Shown: positions 26,778-36,661, numbered from the stretch's first letter. The stretch is 64,000 nt of DNA from Palsa-883 sp963847615 (GCA_963847615.1 CAWKAN010000036.1:36259-100258); one strand, 5' to 3'. Notes: generated by a model from the letters alone, not told the origin. A program made the numbers and translations.

Positions 26778-28346
26778 CTAGAACCGGAAATACAGGAACG
26801 GCGCCGCATAGGGCGCGAAGAACAGCGCCTGCACGGTGAAGGCGAACCCTGCCGTCAGCGCCCAGCCGCGCGCGCGCTCCGACAGTTCATGCACGTGCGG
26901 CAGCGTCAGCACGATCAGCCAGCCCAGCAGCAGGCAGGCCGAGACCTCCGGCAGGCTGAGCGTGCGGGCCTCGCCCAGCGACAGCAGCACCGGGACCGGG
27001 CGCGCGAGCGCGGCCAGCGGCGACCAGGCCTCGACGATCATGCGCGGCAGCGCGCAGCCGTTCAGCCCGGCCATGCCGCGCAGCATCCCAAGGCTCGCCG
27101 CCACCCCGTCGGCGCGGAACGGCACCCAGGCGACCACCACCGCCAGCAGCGTCAGCGCCTGGGCGAACGGGCCGGGCAGCCGCCAGCCCCGCGGCCCCGC
27201 CAGCCGGCTCCACAACCGGTGTATGATTAGATAAAGGCCATGCAGCCCGCCCCAGGCGACGAAGGTCCAGGCCGCGCCGTGCCACAGCCCGCCCAGCAGC
27301 ATGGTCAGCATCAGGTTCACCCCGCGCCGCGCCTCGCCATGGCGGTTGCCGCCGAGCGGGATATACAGGTAGTCGCGCAGGAAGCGGCTGAGCGAGATGT
27401 GCCAGCGGCGCCAGAAATCGGCGATGTCGCGCGCCTTGTAGGGGCTGTCGAAGTTCAGCGGGAAGCGCACGTTGGCCATGCGCGCCAGGCCGATCGCCAT
27501 GTCGGAATAGCCGGAGAAGTCGAAATAGATCTGCAGCGCATAGGCCAGCACGGCGTACCAGGCCTCGAGCAGGGTCAGCACGGTGCCGTGCGAGGCCGCC
27601 GCGAAGCCGGTGTCGGCGAAGCCGCCGAAGGTATCGGCCAGCACCAGCTTCTTGCCGAGGCCGAGCAGGAAGATCGTCAGCCCGGCCGCCAGGTTCGCCG
27701 CGTCCGGCCGCGCCAGGCGGGGGGCCTGAAGCTGCGGCAGTACCTCCGACGGGCGCACGATCGGCCCGGCGATCAGGTGGGGGAAGAAGCAGACGAAGGC
27801 GGCGTAGGGCAGCGCGCCGACCGCGGGTCCGCCCGCGCGCCCGGCGCCCACCAGGGAGGCGCCCGCGGGTGACTCGCCCGCCAGGAAGGGGCCGATCGAG
27901 GCTTCGCCCGCCGGGGCAACGCCCGTCCGGAACGTGTCCACCAGGAACATGATCTGCTGGAAGGTGAAAAAGCTGATCGCCAGCGGCAGCACGATGCCCA
28001 GCGCCGGGGCGTGCGGGGCGGCGACGTGCAGCAGGAAGTCGGCGTATTTGAACCAGCCGAGCAGCGCGAGGTTGAAGCCGACGCCGCCGATCAGCCAGGC
28101 GCGCGCCGCGTCCGGCCGGCCGGCCCGGGTCAGCCGAAGGATGCGCCGCCCAAGCGCGTAATTCACCGCGACCGAGCCCACCAGCAGCGGCACGTAGCGC
28201 GGGTTCCACCAGCCGTAGAACGCCAGGTCCGCCGCCAGCAGCCAGGCCAGGGCGGCCCGGGTCCCGTACCACCGGCCGGCCAGGAAGAAGCCGCCGAGCG
28301 CCAGCGGCAGGAAGCCCAGAATGAACTCCGGCGAATTGAACAGCAT
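26778..28346 (-). CDS. MBOAT-family O-acyltransferase (AlgI/DltB-like)
   Basis: 522 residues, polytopic inner-membrane protein that would pass acyl groups across the membrane to an extracellular polysaccharide. Family landmarks: MLFNSPEFILGFLPLAL start, FKYADF, FFTFQQIMFLVDTFR, CFFPHLIAGPIVRPSEVLPQ, YFDFSGYSDMAIGLARM, PYKARDIADFWRRWHISLSR, and the catalytic His356 in LGGLWHGAAW. An unusual Gly/Ala/Pro-rich insert (residues ~143-178, made of repeats like AGEASIGPFLAGESPAG) lies between TM segments where the family has a short loop; its DNA is also repetitive. Probably cotranscribed with the SGNH-like gene. Confidence 0.92.
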   Translation of the reverse strand: MLFNSPEFILGFLPLALGGFFLAGRWYGTRAALAWLLAADLAFYGWWNPRYVPLLVGSVAVNYALGRRILRLTRAGRPDAARAWLIGGVGFNLALLGWFKYADFLLHVAAPHAPALGIVLPLAISFFTFQQIMFLVDTFRTGVAPAGEASIGPFLAGESPAGASLVGAGRAGGPAVGALPYAAFVCFFPHLIAGPIVRPSEVLPQLQAPRLARPDAANLAAGLTIFLLGLGKKLVLADTFGGFADTGFAAASHGTVLTLLEAWYAVLAYALQIYFDFSGYSDMAIGLARMANVRFPLNFDSPYKARDIADFWRRWHISLSRFLRDYLYIPLGGNRHGEARRGVNLMLTMLLGGLWHGAAWTFVAWGGLHGLYLIIHRLWSRLAGPRGWRLPGPFAQALTLLAVVVAWVPFRADGVAASLGMLRGMAGLNGCALPRMIVEAWSPLAALARPVPVLLSLGEARTLSLPEVSACLLLGWLIVLTLPHVHELSERARGWALTAGFAFTVQALFFAPYAAPFLYFRF

Positions 28347-28445
28347 GGCGCGCCCCGGGCCTTCGCTCGGGCGTCAGCTTGGGCGCGCCAGCCTAAACAA
28401 AGGTAAACCGCGTGCCGGCGGCCAAGGGCGGCCGCCGGCGTCAGG

Positions 28446-29504
28446 TCAGGGCTGCTTGCGCTCGTCTTTCTGCGGTGCTGCTCGCTCCGGCGCGGGTGCC
28501 GCCCGCTGCTGCTGCGTGGGTGCCACCCGCTGCTGTTGCTGCATGGGTGCCGCATGCAGCTGCTGCGTTGGCGCCACCCGCTGCGGCTCTTGCGTGGGTA
28601 CTACCCGCTGCTGCTGCTGCGTGGGTGCCACCGGGTGGGAGACGGCAGGTGCCGTTACCCGTGGCGCTCCCTGGGTGGTGCCGGCGGGATGCTGACCTTG
28701 TGTGCCAGGCGTGACGGTGCCCGGCCGGTTGATCGCCGGCCCTGGCGCGCCGCCCGGATGTACCGGTGCGCCGGTGGCGGCCGGCGCCACGGGCCTGGCG
28801 GGGACCACGCCTCGGCCGGTGAACTCATTCGGCCGGCTGGTCGCCGCGATCGGCGGTCGGCCGCCATTGACCGAGGCCCGCAGCTCGCGATTGCTGGCGG
28901 CGAGTTGCTGGTGCTGCAACTGGAGCGCGGTCGGCGCGACGTGCTGCTGATGCGCGAACGCCTCCTGCTGCGCCGTCGGGCGCACGTTCAATCCGCCGGG
29001 ACCATTGTAGCCAACCCGGTTGCTCGTGTTGTTGATCACGGTACGGTTGTAGACGTTGGTGACGTGGACGCCGCCGAAGTTGTTCACACTGCGGTTGTAA
29101 GCGAACACGCCGTGATTCCAATAGCCGCCGGCGTAGCCGATGCCGATATAGCCGAAGCCGTAGTTGATGCCGCCATAATAGCCGACTTCTGGGCCCCAAT
29201 AGCCCGGGTTCCAGGCATAGAAGCCGCCGCCCCAGCCCCAGTAGCCCGGGGTCCACAACAGGCCGACCGCCGGCGGCAGAATCCAGGTGCCCGGCACCCA
29301 GAAATAACCATCCGGCCCATACGCCCAGTAGCCCGGCGTCCAGATGTAGCCGGGCGCGGGGAGCGGCGGCTGCTCATAAATCGGCAGCATCGGCGGCGCG
29401 ATCGTGATGGAAAGTCCGATCGCGACTTGGGCATGCGCGGCCGGCGCGGGCACGGCCAGGGCGAACCCGAGAAGCAGGGGGGTGAGCAAGCGAAGCCGTC
29501 GCAT
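28446..29504 (-). CDS. YXWGXW-repeat exported protein with Gln-rich tail
   Basis: 352 residues from the ATG at 29502-29504 (AAGGAG 7 nt upstream). Signal peptide LLTPLLLGFALAVPAPAAHA. The core carries aromatic repeats of the type PGYIWTPGYWAYGPDGYFWV / PGYWGWGGGFYAWNPGYWGP, then GINYGFGYIGIGYAGGYWNH and an Asn-rich NVYNRTVINNTSNRVGYNG, as in envelope proteins with YXWGXW repeats. The C-terminal third is low-complexity: VAPTQQQQRVVPTQEPQRV repeated with variation. Role unknown, presumably cell-envelope or secreted. The tail repeats are encoded by imperfect CTGCTGCTGCGTGGGTGCCA-type units. Confidence 0.8.
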   Translation of the reverse strand: MRRLRLLTPLLLGFALAVPAPAAHAQVAIGLSITIAPPMLPIYEQPPLPAPGYIWTPGYWAYGPDGYFWVPGTWILPPAVGLLWTPGYWGWGGGFYAWNPGYWGPEVGYYGGINYGFGYIGIGYAGGYWNHGVFAYNRSVNNFGGVHVTNVYNRTVINNTSNRVGYNGPGGLNVRPTAQQEAFAHQQHVAPTALQLQHQQLAASNRELRASVNGGRPPIAATSRPNEFTGRGVVPARPVAPAATGAPVHPGGAPGPAINRPGTVTPGTQGQHPAGTTQGAPRVTAPAVSHPVAPTQQQQRVVPTQEPQRVAPTQQLHAAPMQQQQRVAPTQQQRAAPAPERAAPQKDERKQP

Positions 29505-30004
29505 GGTCGTCTCCTTGTGTGAGACCTGGGTGGGGTGGGTGAGAGATGCGCGTGAGATCTGCTGGTCGGACCGGGCTTGGCGGCCCGGGTAGGCGATCGG
29601 AGTGTCGGAACCGCGGCCGAGGCTCGCTTGCCTCGTCGCCTCGCTTGCCTTCTGGTACGGGTGGCCTTGGGTCGCGCAGCCAATCTTCATTCCGACTGTG
29701 GCGACCCAATGGCCGACAGTGCCACAATTGGCGGCCGAGCACGATAGGTTCCGCTCGGCGCCAATAGTTGCTAGCTGACTGCCGGCAATGCGCGCCGGCG
29801 ATGCCGACCTGCTGCCCCGCCCGATCTGTTGCCCCGCCCGATCTGTTGCCCCGCCCGATCTGTTGCCAAGACCACCGCTCGCCCCGATTACCCGCCTGTC
29901 TCGACCGCCTGCCCGCCATGACCGTTCCTGCTGCGATGACCGACCCCCAAGCGATGACTGGCCCCCAGCGATGACCGGCCCCCTGCCATGACCGCCGCTC
30001 GACG
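29505..30004. other. Intergenic before hisZ with tandem repeat
   Basis: No gene recognised. Between divergent genes, so promoters for both should lie here. Contains three perfect 17-bp tandem units and, closer to hisZ, several degenerate GCGATGACCGGCC-like units. Confidence 0.45.
29814..29864. repeat. Three perfect 17-bp tandem units
   Basis: Unit GCCCCGCCCGATCTGTT repeated exactly three times. Confidence 0.95.
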
Positions 30005-31207
30005 ATGACCGGCGACGATCCGATCAACCCGGCGCTGCTGCCCGCCGGCCTGCGCGACCTGCTGCCGCCCGACGCCGAAACCGAGGCCGCCTCGGTGGAG
30101 GCGCTGATGGAGGTGTTCGCCGCGCACGGCTACGCCCGGGTGAAGCCGCCGCTGCTGGAGTTCGCCGACAGCCTGCTGGCCGGCGCCGGCGCCGCGGTGG
30201 CCGAGCAGACCTTCCGCCTGATGGACCCCGACAGCCAGCGCATGATGGGCCTGCGGGCCGACACCACGCCGCAGGTGGCACGCATCGCCACCACCCGCCT
30301 GGCCACCGCGCCGCGCCCGCTGCGGCTGGCCTACGCCGGGCAGTGCCTGCGCGTGCGCGGCAGCCAGCTTGCCCCCGACCGGCAGATCGCCCAGGCCGGC
30401 ATCGAGCTGATCGGCCCCGATTCGCCGGTCGCCGATGCCGAAATCGTGCTGGTCGGCGCCGAGGCGCTGGCCGCGGTCGGCCTGACCCAGGTCAGCTTCG
30501 ACCTGACCGTGCCGACCCTGAGCCCGGTGCTGCTGGACGATGCCGGGATCGCCGGCCCCGACCGCGCCGCGCTGGCCCGCGCGCTGGACCGCAAGGACGC
30601 CGCCTCGGTGCAGCGCCACGCCGGCGCCCTGGCCGACACCCTCACCGCGCTGCTGCTGGCCGCCGGGCCGGCCGACCGGGCGCTGGCGGCGCTGGACGCG
30701 GCACACCTGCCGGCGGCGGCGCGCGCCCTGGCGGACGGCCTGGCCGCCACCGTCGCGGCGATCCGCGCCCGCGCCCCGACGCTGCGCCTGACCGTCGACC
30801 CGGTTGAGTTCCGCGGCCTGCGCTACCACACCGGCGTCTCGATCACGATCTTCGCCCCCGGCCGGCACGAGGAGCTGGGCCGCGGCGGGCGCTATCTGAG
30901 CGGCGACACCGAGCCGGCGACCGGCCTGACGCTGTATCCGGACACCATCCTGCGCGTCGCTCCCGCCCGCCAGCCGCGCCCGCGCCTGTATGTGCCGCTC
31001 GGCGCCGACCCGGACGACGCCGCGCGGATGCGCCGCCTCGGCTACGCCACCATCGCCGGCCTCGCGCCAACCGACGATCCCGCCGCCGAGGCCACCCGCC
31101 TCGGCTGCACCCATGTCCTGAGGCAAGGCGCCGCTGTATCAGTCGTCGGTGATCAGTCGTCGGTTGCCAGAGGATCGAGGCACGGCGCCACCGGAACTGA
31201 CAACTGA
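30005..31207 (+). CDS. hisZ: ATP phosphoribosyltransferase regulatory subunit
   Basis: 400 residues, a class II HisRS paralogue that binds short-form HisG and confers histidine regulation. Seen: LPAGLRDLLPPDAETEAASV (HisZ start), PPLLEFADSLLAG, FRLMDPDSQRMMGLRADTTP (motif 2-like), LRLAYAGQCLRVRG, and GLRYHTGVSITIFAPGRHEE followed by GGRYL. No tRNA-binding anticodon domain. It lies 38 bp upstream of purA, an arrangement common in alphaproteobacteria. The last ~20 residues (from VVGDQSSVARGS) derive from a short repeat-rich linker and are probably non-native. Confidence 0.92.
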   Translation: MTGDDPINPALLPAGLRDLLPPDAETEAASVEALMEVFAAHGYARVKPPLLEFADSLLAGAGAAVAEQTFRLMDPDSQRMMGLRADTTPQVARIATTRLATAPRPLRLAYAGQCLRVRGSQLAPDRQIAQAGIELIGPDSPVADAEIVLVGAEALAAVGLTQVSFDLTVPTLSPVLLDDAGIAGPDRAALARALDRKDAASVQRHAGALADTLTALLLAAGPADRALAALDAAHLPAAARALADGLAATVAAIRARAPTLRLTVDPVEFRGLRYHTGVSITIFAPGRHEELGRGGRYLSGDTEPATGLTLYPDTILRVAPARQPRPRLYVPLGADPDDAARMRRLGYATIAGLAPTDDPAAEATRLGCTHVLRQGAAVSVVGDQSSVARGSRHGATGTDN

Positions 31208-31236
31208 CAACCGACAACTGACGACCAACAACCGGA
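31136..31236. repeat. Imperfect palindrome between hisZ and purA
   Basis: GTCGTCGGTGATCAGTCGTC on the left against CAACTGACAACCGACAACTG on the right, made of short related words. It overlaps the 3' end of hisZ and reaches the purA ribosome-binding region. Confidence 0.6.
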
Positions 31237-31245
31237 GACCGCGTT

Positions 31246-32534
31246 ATGGCGAACGTTGCCGTGATCGGCGCCCAATGGGGCGACGAGGGCAAAGGCAAGG
31301 TGGTGGACTGGCTCGCCAGCCGCGCCGATGTCGTGGTGCGCTTCCAGGGCGGCCACAATGCCGGCCACACGCTGGTGGTGGGCAACGAGACCTACAAGCT
31401 GTCGCTGCTGCCCTCGGGCCTGGTGCGCGGCAAGCTCGGCATCATCGGCAACGGCGTGGTGATCGATCCCGAGGCGCTGCTGGGCGAGATCGACAAGGTC
31501 ACCGCGCAGGGGCTGCGCGTGTCGCCGGCGACCTTGCGCATCGCCGAGAACGCCGTGCTGATCCTGCCGTTCCACGGCGCGCTGGATCGCGCGCGGGAGG
31601 CGGCGCGCGGCGAACACAAGATCGGCACCACCGGGCGTGGCATCGGCCCGGCCTACGAGGACAAGGTGGCGCGCCGCGCCATCCGCGTCGCCGACCTGGC
31701 GGAGCCGGAGACGCTGTCGCTGAAGCTGGATGAATCGCTGCGCCACCACAACACGCTGCTGCCAGCCTCGGCGCCGAAACCTTCGACAAGGCGGCGCTGC
31801 TGGCGCGGCTGCTGGAACTGGCGCCGCGCATCCTGCCCTATGCCGAGCCGCTGTGGATCCGGCTCGACGAGCTGCGCCGCGCCGGCAAGCGCATCCTGTT
31901 CGAGGGCGCCCAGGCGGTGATGCTGGACGTCGATCATGGCACGTATCCTTACGTGACGTCATCGAACACGGTGGCGGCGACGGCGGCCGCGGGCGCCGGC
32001 ATGGGCCCGGCGGCGATCGGCTTCGTGCTGGGGATCGCCAAGGCCTATGCGACCCGTGTCGGGTCCGGACCGTTCCCGACCGAACTGAACGACGCCACCG
32101 GCACGCTGCTGGGCGATCGTGGCGCCGAATTCGGCACGGTGACCGGGCGGCGGCGGCGCTGCGGCTGGTTCGATGCCGTGCTGGTGCGCCAGGCGGTGAA
32201 GGTGGGCGGCATCAACGGCCTCGCGCTGACCAAGCTGGACGTGCTCGACGGGCTGGCGGAGCTGAAGGTCTGCACCGGCTATCGCATCGGCGGCGAGCTG
32301 CACCACCACCTGCCGGCCGCCCCGCGCGCCCAGGCGGCGGCGACGCCGGAATACGAAATAATGGAGGGCTGGTCCGGCTCCACCCGCGGCGCGCGCTCCT
32401 GGGCCGAACTGCCGGCCCAGGCGATCAAATACGTCCGCCGCATCGAGGAACTGGTGGAGGCGCCGGTCACGCTGCTGTCCACCAGCCCGGAACGCGACGA
32501 CACCATCCTGATGCGCGATCCATTCGAGGGCTGA
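31246..32534 (+). CDS. purA: Adenylosuccinate synthetase, frameshifted
   Basis: About 430 residues over two frames; joins IMP to aspartate with GTP in AMP synthesis. First frame: MANVAVIGAQWGDEGKGKVV (the GDEGKGK P-loop), FQGGHNAGHTLVVG, GTTGRGIGPAYEDK. Near 31761 one base is missing (LLASLGAETFDKAAL expected) and the second frame continues FEGAQAVMLDVDHGTYPYVT, GVLGIAKAYATRVG-like sequence, GSGPFPTEL and WSGSTRGARSWAELP to the stop at 32534. All active-site blocks are intact apart from the slip. Because purA is essential without purine supply, a sequencing error in a GC-rich run is the simplest reading. Confidence 0.9.
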
Positions 32535-32747
32535 GCCCGCGCCGCCTGCTCGGCAGGTAGCAAGGCTGGGGCTCCGCCCTTTTCAACCGGGCACATAGGT
32601 TACACTTTAGACCGGGCACATGGGTTACAGTTTTCCTGATTTGTTCCCATCCCATCCGAGCCTCTCCCCCTCGGCCAGCCCGTGCACCGCCTGCCGCCGT
32701 TTCCTGGTTCGGTTAAAGCGCCGTTTCCCCGTCCCGGCCTGATCATC

Positions 32748-32850
32748 GCAAGGACGCCGGACGGTGCGGCTGTCAAGGATTGGCCGCAGGCCAACCGCAG
32801 AGCGGCGCGTAGCGTCCTTGATAGCCGCACCGCCCGGCGTCATCCTCGCT
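32748..32850. repeat. ~100-bp hairpin inside the IS481 element
   Basis: Arms GCAAGGACGCCGGACGGTGC / GCACCGCCCGGCGTCATCCT plus TGTCAAGGA / TCCTTGATA inside, with a GC-rich loop. It occupies the non-coding left part of the IS and might act as a terminator shielding the transposase, or be a separate insertion. Confidence 0.6.
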
Positions 32851-32870
32851 CAGCCGGCGTCGGTCACGCC

Positions 32871-34076
32871 TCAAGCAGGCGGCTGGTTCAACCCACCTGC
32901 CTCACCCGCCGTCCGCGCCAGCCCAGAGCGGCGGATGTCGCCCGCCGCGTCCCCCAACGTCGCCAGATCGAAGCCGCGGAAGCGGATCGTCCAATCGCCA
33001 TCATCCCGCTGGGCCAGGGCCACGATCTGCCCTCGCAACGCCTCGCTGAGGTAAAGCCCGCCGTCCCGCCACCGGATATAGCCACTCCGATTGACCCGGC
33101 AGACGTGGTGATCGGCCGGATACTCCCAGGGCCGGATCCGCTCGGGAAACACCCGCGGCGAGGCGGTATAGACCGAGGCCGGGCAGCATTGCCCCAGCGC
33201 CTCATGCGGGCGGATGGTGTTGAAGTCCTGCCGCCAGGCATCGAAGCGTGCCTGCTGCTTGGCCAGCGTGGCGGCGGGCGGGCGGGCGGTGTCCTCGCCC
33301 AGGGTGCGGTGCATGCGCTCGTGCCGGCCGTTCTGGTCGGGACGACCGGGGGCGATCCGGTCGGGCCAGATGTCCAAGCTCAGCAGCCAGACCGAGAGCA
33401 CGGACAGCCCGCCGAGGCCCAGCCGGTGCGCGAACGGGCTGCCGTTGTCGGTGCGTAAGGCGAGCGGCATTCCGTGGGTCTGGAACAGTCGGATCAGGAT
33501 CGGTTGGATCACCTCGGCGGTGATCCGCGCCACCGCCTCGCAGGCCAATAGGTAGCGTGAGCAACCGTCGGTGACGGTGAACGGTTCGCAGCGCACCCCG
33601 TCGGCGGTGCGGAACCAGCCCTTGAAGTCGGCCGCCCAGCTGTCATTCGGCGCCGTGGGCGCGATCTGTGGGCACCGCGCCGCAGGCTCGCGCGCCATGC
33701 GGGTCCGGGGGTGCGACACGCCCTCCCGGCGCAGCAGGTCCCCTGCCGTGCTGGCCGCCGGCCAGACGCGGTCAGGCTGGTCCAGCGCCAGGCGGACCAG
33801 CAACTTGCGCGGGCCCCAGGTCGGGTGCCGCTCGCGCAGCTCGAGGATCGCGCAGGCTGTCGCCGGGTCGATCGACAGCGGCTGAGAGTGGCGGGCGCGG
33901 CTGCGGTTGACCAGCGCCGCGGCGCCGCCGTCCGCGTAACGCTGCAGCCATTTGTGGCCGGTCTTGCGGCTGATCCCGTAGCGCGCGCAAAGCGCGCTGA
34001 GCGGTTCGCTGCCGCATAGGTGCGCGGCGATGAAACACAGGCGGTTGTCCATAACGGTTCTCTCGGTCCAGGGCAT
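32871..34076 (-). CDS. IS481-family transposase
   Basis: 401 residues from the ATG at 34074-34076. N-terminal helix-turn-helix region (LSALCARYGISRKTGHKWLQ), then an integrase-type DDE core: WAADFKGWF (first Asp), TVTDGCSRYLLAC, ALRTDNGSPFAH (second Asp) and PDQNGRHERMHRTLGEDTA (Glu). The C-terminal part with YLSEALRGQIVALAQRDDGD resembles the IS481 beta domain. No stop or frameshift, so potentially active. Confidence 0.93.
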   Translation of the reverse strand: MPWTERTVMDNRLCFIAAHLCGSEPLSALCARYGISRKTGHKWLQRYADGGAAALVNRSRARHSQPLSIDPATACAILELRERHPTWGPRKLLVRLALDQPDRVWPAASTAGDLLRREGVSHPRTRMAREPAARCPQIAPTAPNDSWAADFKGWFRTADGVRCEPFTVTDGCSRYLLACEAVARITAEVIQPILIRLFQTHGMPLALRTDNGSPFAHRLGLGGLSVLSVWLLSLDIWPDRIAPGRPDQNGRHERMHRTLGEDTARPPAATLAKQQARFDAWRQDFNTIRPHEALGQCCPASVYTASPRVFPERIRPWEYPADHHVCRVNRSGYIRWRDGGLYLSEALRGQIVALAQRDDGDWTIRFRGFDLATLGDAAGDIRRSGLARTAGEAGGLNQPPA

Positions 34077-34425
34077 AGGGGGCCTCCAGACCAGCATTTG
34101 GGGTGTAACCCATGTGCCCGGTCTAAAGTGTAACCTATGTGCCCGGTCTGTACCCCCCAGACCCCGCCAGGGGGCTTTGCCCCCTGGACCCCCACCAGAG
34201 GCAGCGGCCTCTGGACTCCATGACTGGGCGTGTGGGGAGGGGAAGGGGGCGGGTGGGCAAGGCGACGGGGCGCCGTCCAGCACGCTGGACGGCGCCCCGT
34301 CGCCTTGCCCACCCGCCCCCTTCCCCTCCCCACACGCCCAGTGAAGGGTTCCAAGGGCTCCGCCCTTGGCGGGGTTCCAAGGGGCAGCGCCCCTTGGTGG
34401 GGTCTGGGGCGAAGCCCCAGCCTTG

Positions 34426-35597
34426 CTACCTCCCGAACAAGCGGTGTGACGCGATCCTGGCGCCATCGCGCAGGGCGGTGAGTTTGGCCCAGACCACGTC
34501 GTCTGCGACGCGGCCGCGTCCGGCCGAGGTATCGAAGCCGCAATCGGTGCCGCCGATCACCCGGCGCGGGTCGCCGACCGCGCGGGCGACCGCCTCGATC
34601 CGGTCGGCGACCACTTCGGGGTGTTCGACGAAGTTGGTGAGGGGATCGATCACGCCGGCGACGATCACCTGGTCCTGGTCCAGCGGCAGCTCGGCCAGGC
34701 AGCGGTGTTCGTGGGCGTGGCGGGGATTGGCGAAGGGCAGCACGAAGCCGCCGACGCGGGCCTGTTTGATCGCCGGCAGGATCGCGCGCAGTTCGACGTC
34801 GCAGTCGTGCGGCGCCTCGTAGTTGCCCCAGCAGACGTGCATCCGCACCCGCTCGCGCGGCACGTTGACCAGCGCGGCGTTGATGGTGGCGACGACCCGT
34901 TCGGCGAAGGCGATGAAGTCGGCCAGCGGCCGGTCCTGGTACGAAACGTGCCGCTCCAGCGCCAGGTCCGGCGCGTCGATCTGCAGCAGGAAGCCGGCCC
35001 GCACGATCGTTTCGTATTCGACCTGCAGGGCGGCGCCGAGCGCGGCGAGGTAGGCGTCCTCGGTGTCGTACCAGGCGTTCGCCATGGCCGAGGCGATGAT
35101 GCCGGGGAGGGGGCGGTCATGAACGGCTCGGCGAACCCGCCGCCGACCGCGTCCAGCGCGGCGCGGAAGTCGGCGCACTCCGCCTCGACCAGCGCGCGGT
35201 CGAGGTAGCGGACCTCGCCCACCGCCTGCGGCAGCCGGCCGCGGTTGCTGACCACCCGCTTGCCGGTGTCGTTGACGCCGATGGCGGCGGCATAGCCGGG
35301 GTAGCGGATGATGTCGGCCATCGGCCGGCGGGTCCAGCCGCCGCCGAACCCGCTCATGCGCCGCTGCACATAGAGGAAGAACGCCTCACGCTGCTGCTCG
35401 CCGTTGTTGCCGATGTCGATCCCGGCGGCGAGTTGCTTGCGCACCACGTCGGCCAGCGCCGCCTTGCCGAGCGCGGTAAGCTCGGCCACGTCCACCGCCT
35501 CGCCCTGGCTGCGCCGCACATACAGCTCCGTCAGCGCCGCCGGGCGCGGCAGGCTGCCGGTGTGCGTGGTCAGGATCCGCCCGTCACTTCGCAGCAT
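34426..35597 (-). CDS. MetE-like (cobalamin-independent methionine synthase superfamily) methyltransferase, frameshifted
   Basis: About 390 residues in two frames. It resembles the free-standing MetE catalytic domain (5-methyltetrahydropteroyltriglutamate-homocysteine methyltransferase II family or its thiol-transferase relatives). Frame 1: ILTTHTGSLPRPAALTELY (HTGSLPRP is the family start) and IDIGNNGEQQREAFFLYVQ. The frame slips near 35105 in a C/G run. Frame 2: ANAWYDTEDAYLAALG, LLQIDAPDLALERH, VRMHVCWGNYEAPHDCD (His/Cys zinc ligands) and IGGTDCGFDTSAG (last ligand Cys). Normally intact in relatives, so a base-call error is possible. Substrate unresolved. Its stop codon region is part of the outer flank of composite copy 5. 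Confidence 0.8.
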
Positions 35598-35649
35598 GTG
35601 GTTTCCCCCCGAAATCCGTGTCGCGGCAACGCGCCGCGACGGCGGGCGC

Positions 35650-36661
35650 TCAGGCGCCCATCGCCTGCTCGAACACCCCGGTATAGCCGAACAGCCCGAC
35701 CGCGCCGCCGGTGTGCAGGAACACCACGGTCTCGGTCTTGCCGATCACGCCCGTGCGGACCAGGTCGATCAGCCCGGCCATCGCCTTGCCGGAATAGACC
35801 GGGTCGAGCAGCACGCCCTCCAGCCGCGCCAGCATCAGCACGGCCTCGATCATGCCCGGCGTCGGCTGGCCGTAGCCGGGGCCGACATAGTCGCAGTTGG
35901 CCTCGACCGAGGCGCGCGGGATGCCGCCGCGCACGCCGACGAGCTCCGCGGTCGCCTCGGCCAGGCGATGCACGTTCGCCTCCTGGCGGTCCTTCGGCAG
36001 CCGCACGCCGATGCCCAGCACCGGCACGCCGGCGTTGCAGCCCTGCAAGCCGACCACCAGCCCGGCCTGGGTGCCGGCGCTGCCGGTCGCGGTCACCAGG
36101 CGGTCGATCCGGAGGCCCATCTCGTCGGCCTGCTGCATCAGCTCCTGCGCGCAGCCGACATAGCCCAGCGCGCCGACGGTGTTCGACCCGCCGCCGGGGA
36201 TCACGTAGGGCTTGGCGCCGGCCTCGCGCAGCGCGGCGCCCTTGGCCTCGGCCTCGGCGTTCATGTCGAGGCCGGCCGGGCGGTACTCGATCGCGCAGTC
36301 GAACAGCCGGTCGAGCAGCACGTTGCCGCTGTTGAGGTAGTCGCGGTCGTTGGTCTCGATCCGGTGCTCCAGCAGCGCGGTGCACTTCATGGCGAAGCGG
36401 CGCGCCACCGCGGCGGTCTGGCGCACATGGTTGGACTGCACCGCGCCCTGCGTCACCAGATGGTCGGCCCCCTGCGGCACGCGCGGCGCCGACCAGGTAT
36501 TCCAGCTTGCGGATCTTGTTGCCGCCGGTCGCCACCACCGTGCAGTCGTCGCGCTTGATCCAGATCTCCGGCCCGCCCAGTGCGCGCGTCAGGTTGTCGA
36601 GCCGTTCCAGCGGCGTTGGGGTGGGGAACAGGCGGACGCGGGGAAACCGGGCAAGATGCAT
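35650..36661 (-). CDS. D-cysteine desulfhydrase / ACC-deaminase family PLP enzyme, frameshifted
   Basis: About 335 residues over two frames. From the ATG at 36659-36661 (AAAGGAG upstream): LARFPRVRLFPTPTPLERLD, then IWIKRDDCTVVATGGNKIRK with the PLP-binding Lys in GGNKIRKLEYL. The frame slips near 36485, where one extra base lies in a G run. It continues LVTQGAVQSNHVRQTAAVAR, VIPGGGSNTVGALGYV, VTATGSAGTQAGLVVGL and VVFLHTGGAVGLFGY. The TGSAGT phosphate loop and the SNH block match DcyD/ACC-deaminase enzymes. Likely degrades D-cysteine to pyruvate, sulfide and ammonia, a guess within the family. Same direction as the MetE-like gene, 53 bp apart. Confidence 0.85.

Larger units (their letters stand above)
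32580..34154 (-). mobile_element. IS481-family insertion sequence within composite element copy 5
   Basis: Long, nearly perfect inverted ends of ~45 bp: ACCGGGCACATAGGTTACAC at 32586 and its complement ending 34148, each followed inward by a second CCGGGCACATGGGTTAC box. One intact transposase gene inside. The insertion point is in hairpin H7 of the palindrome, directly after CTCCGCCC. An additional ~100-bp hairpin (32748-32850) lies between the transposase gene and the left end. Confidence 0.85.
32550..34436 (-). repeat. Composite seven-hairpin palindromic element, copy 5, split by IS481
   Basis: The left 30 bp (ending GGGGCTCCGCCC at about 32579) and the part from about 34155 rejoin to a complete inverted-orientation copy once the IS is removed. 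H4 is 34226-34339, 114 bp, and shows a clean compensatory change: GGCAAGGCG on one arm with CGCCTTGCC on the other, where other copies have GGCGAGGCG/CGCCTCGCC. The right outer end overlaps the last codons of the MetE-like gene (AGGTAGCAAGG), and the left end carries an inverted copy of that sequence. Confidence 0.93.
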
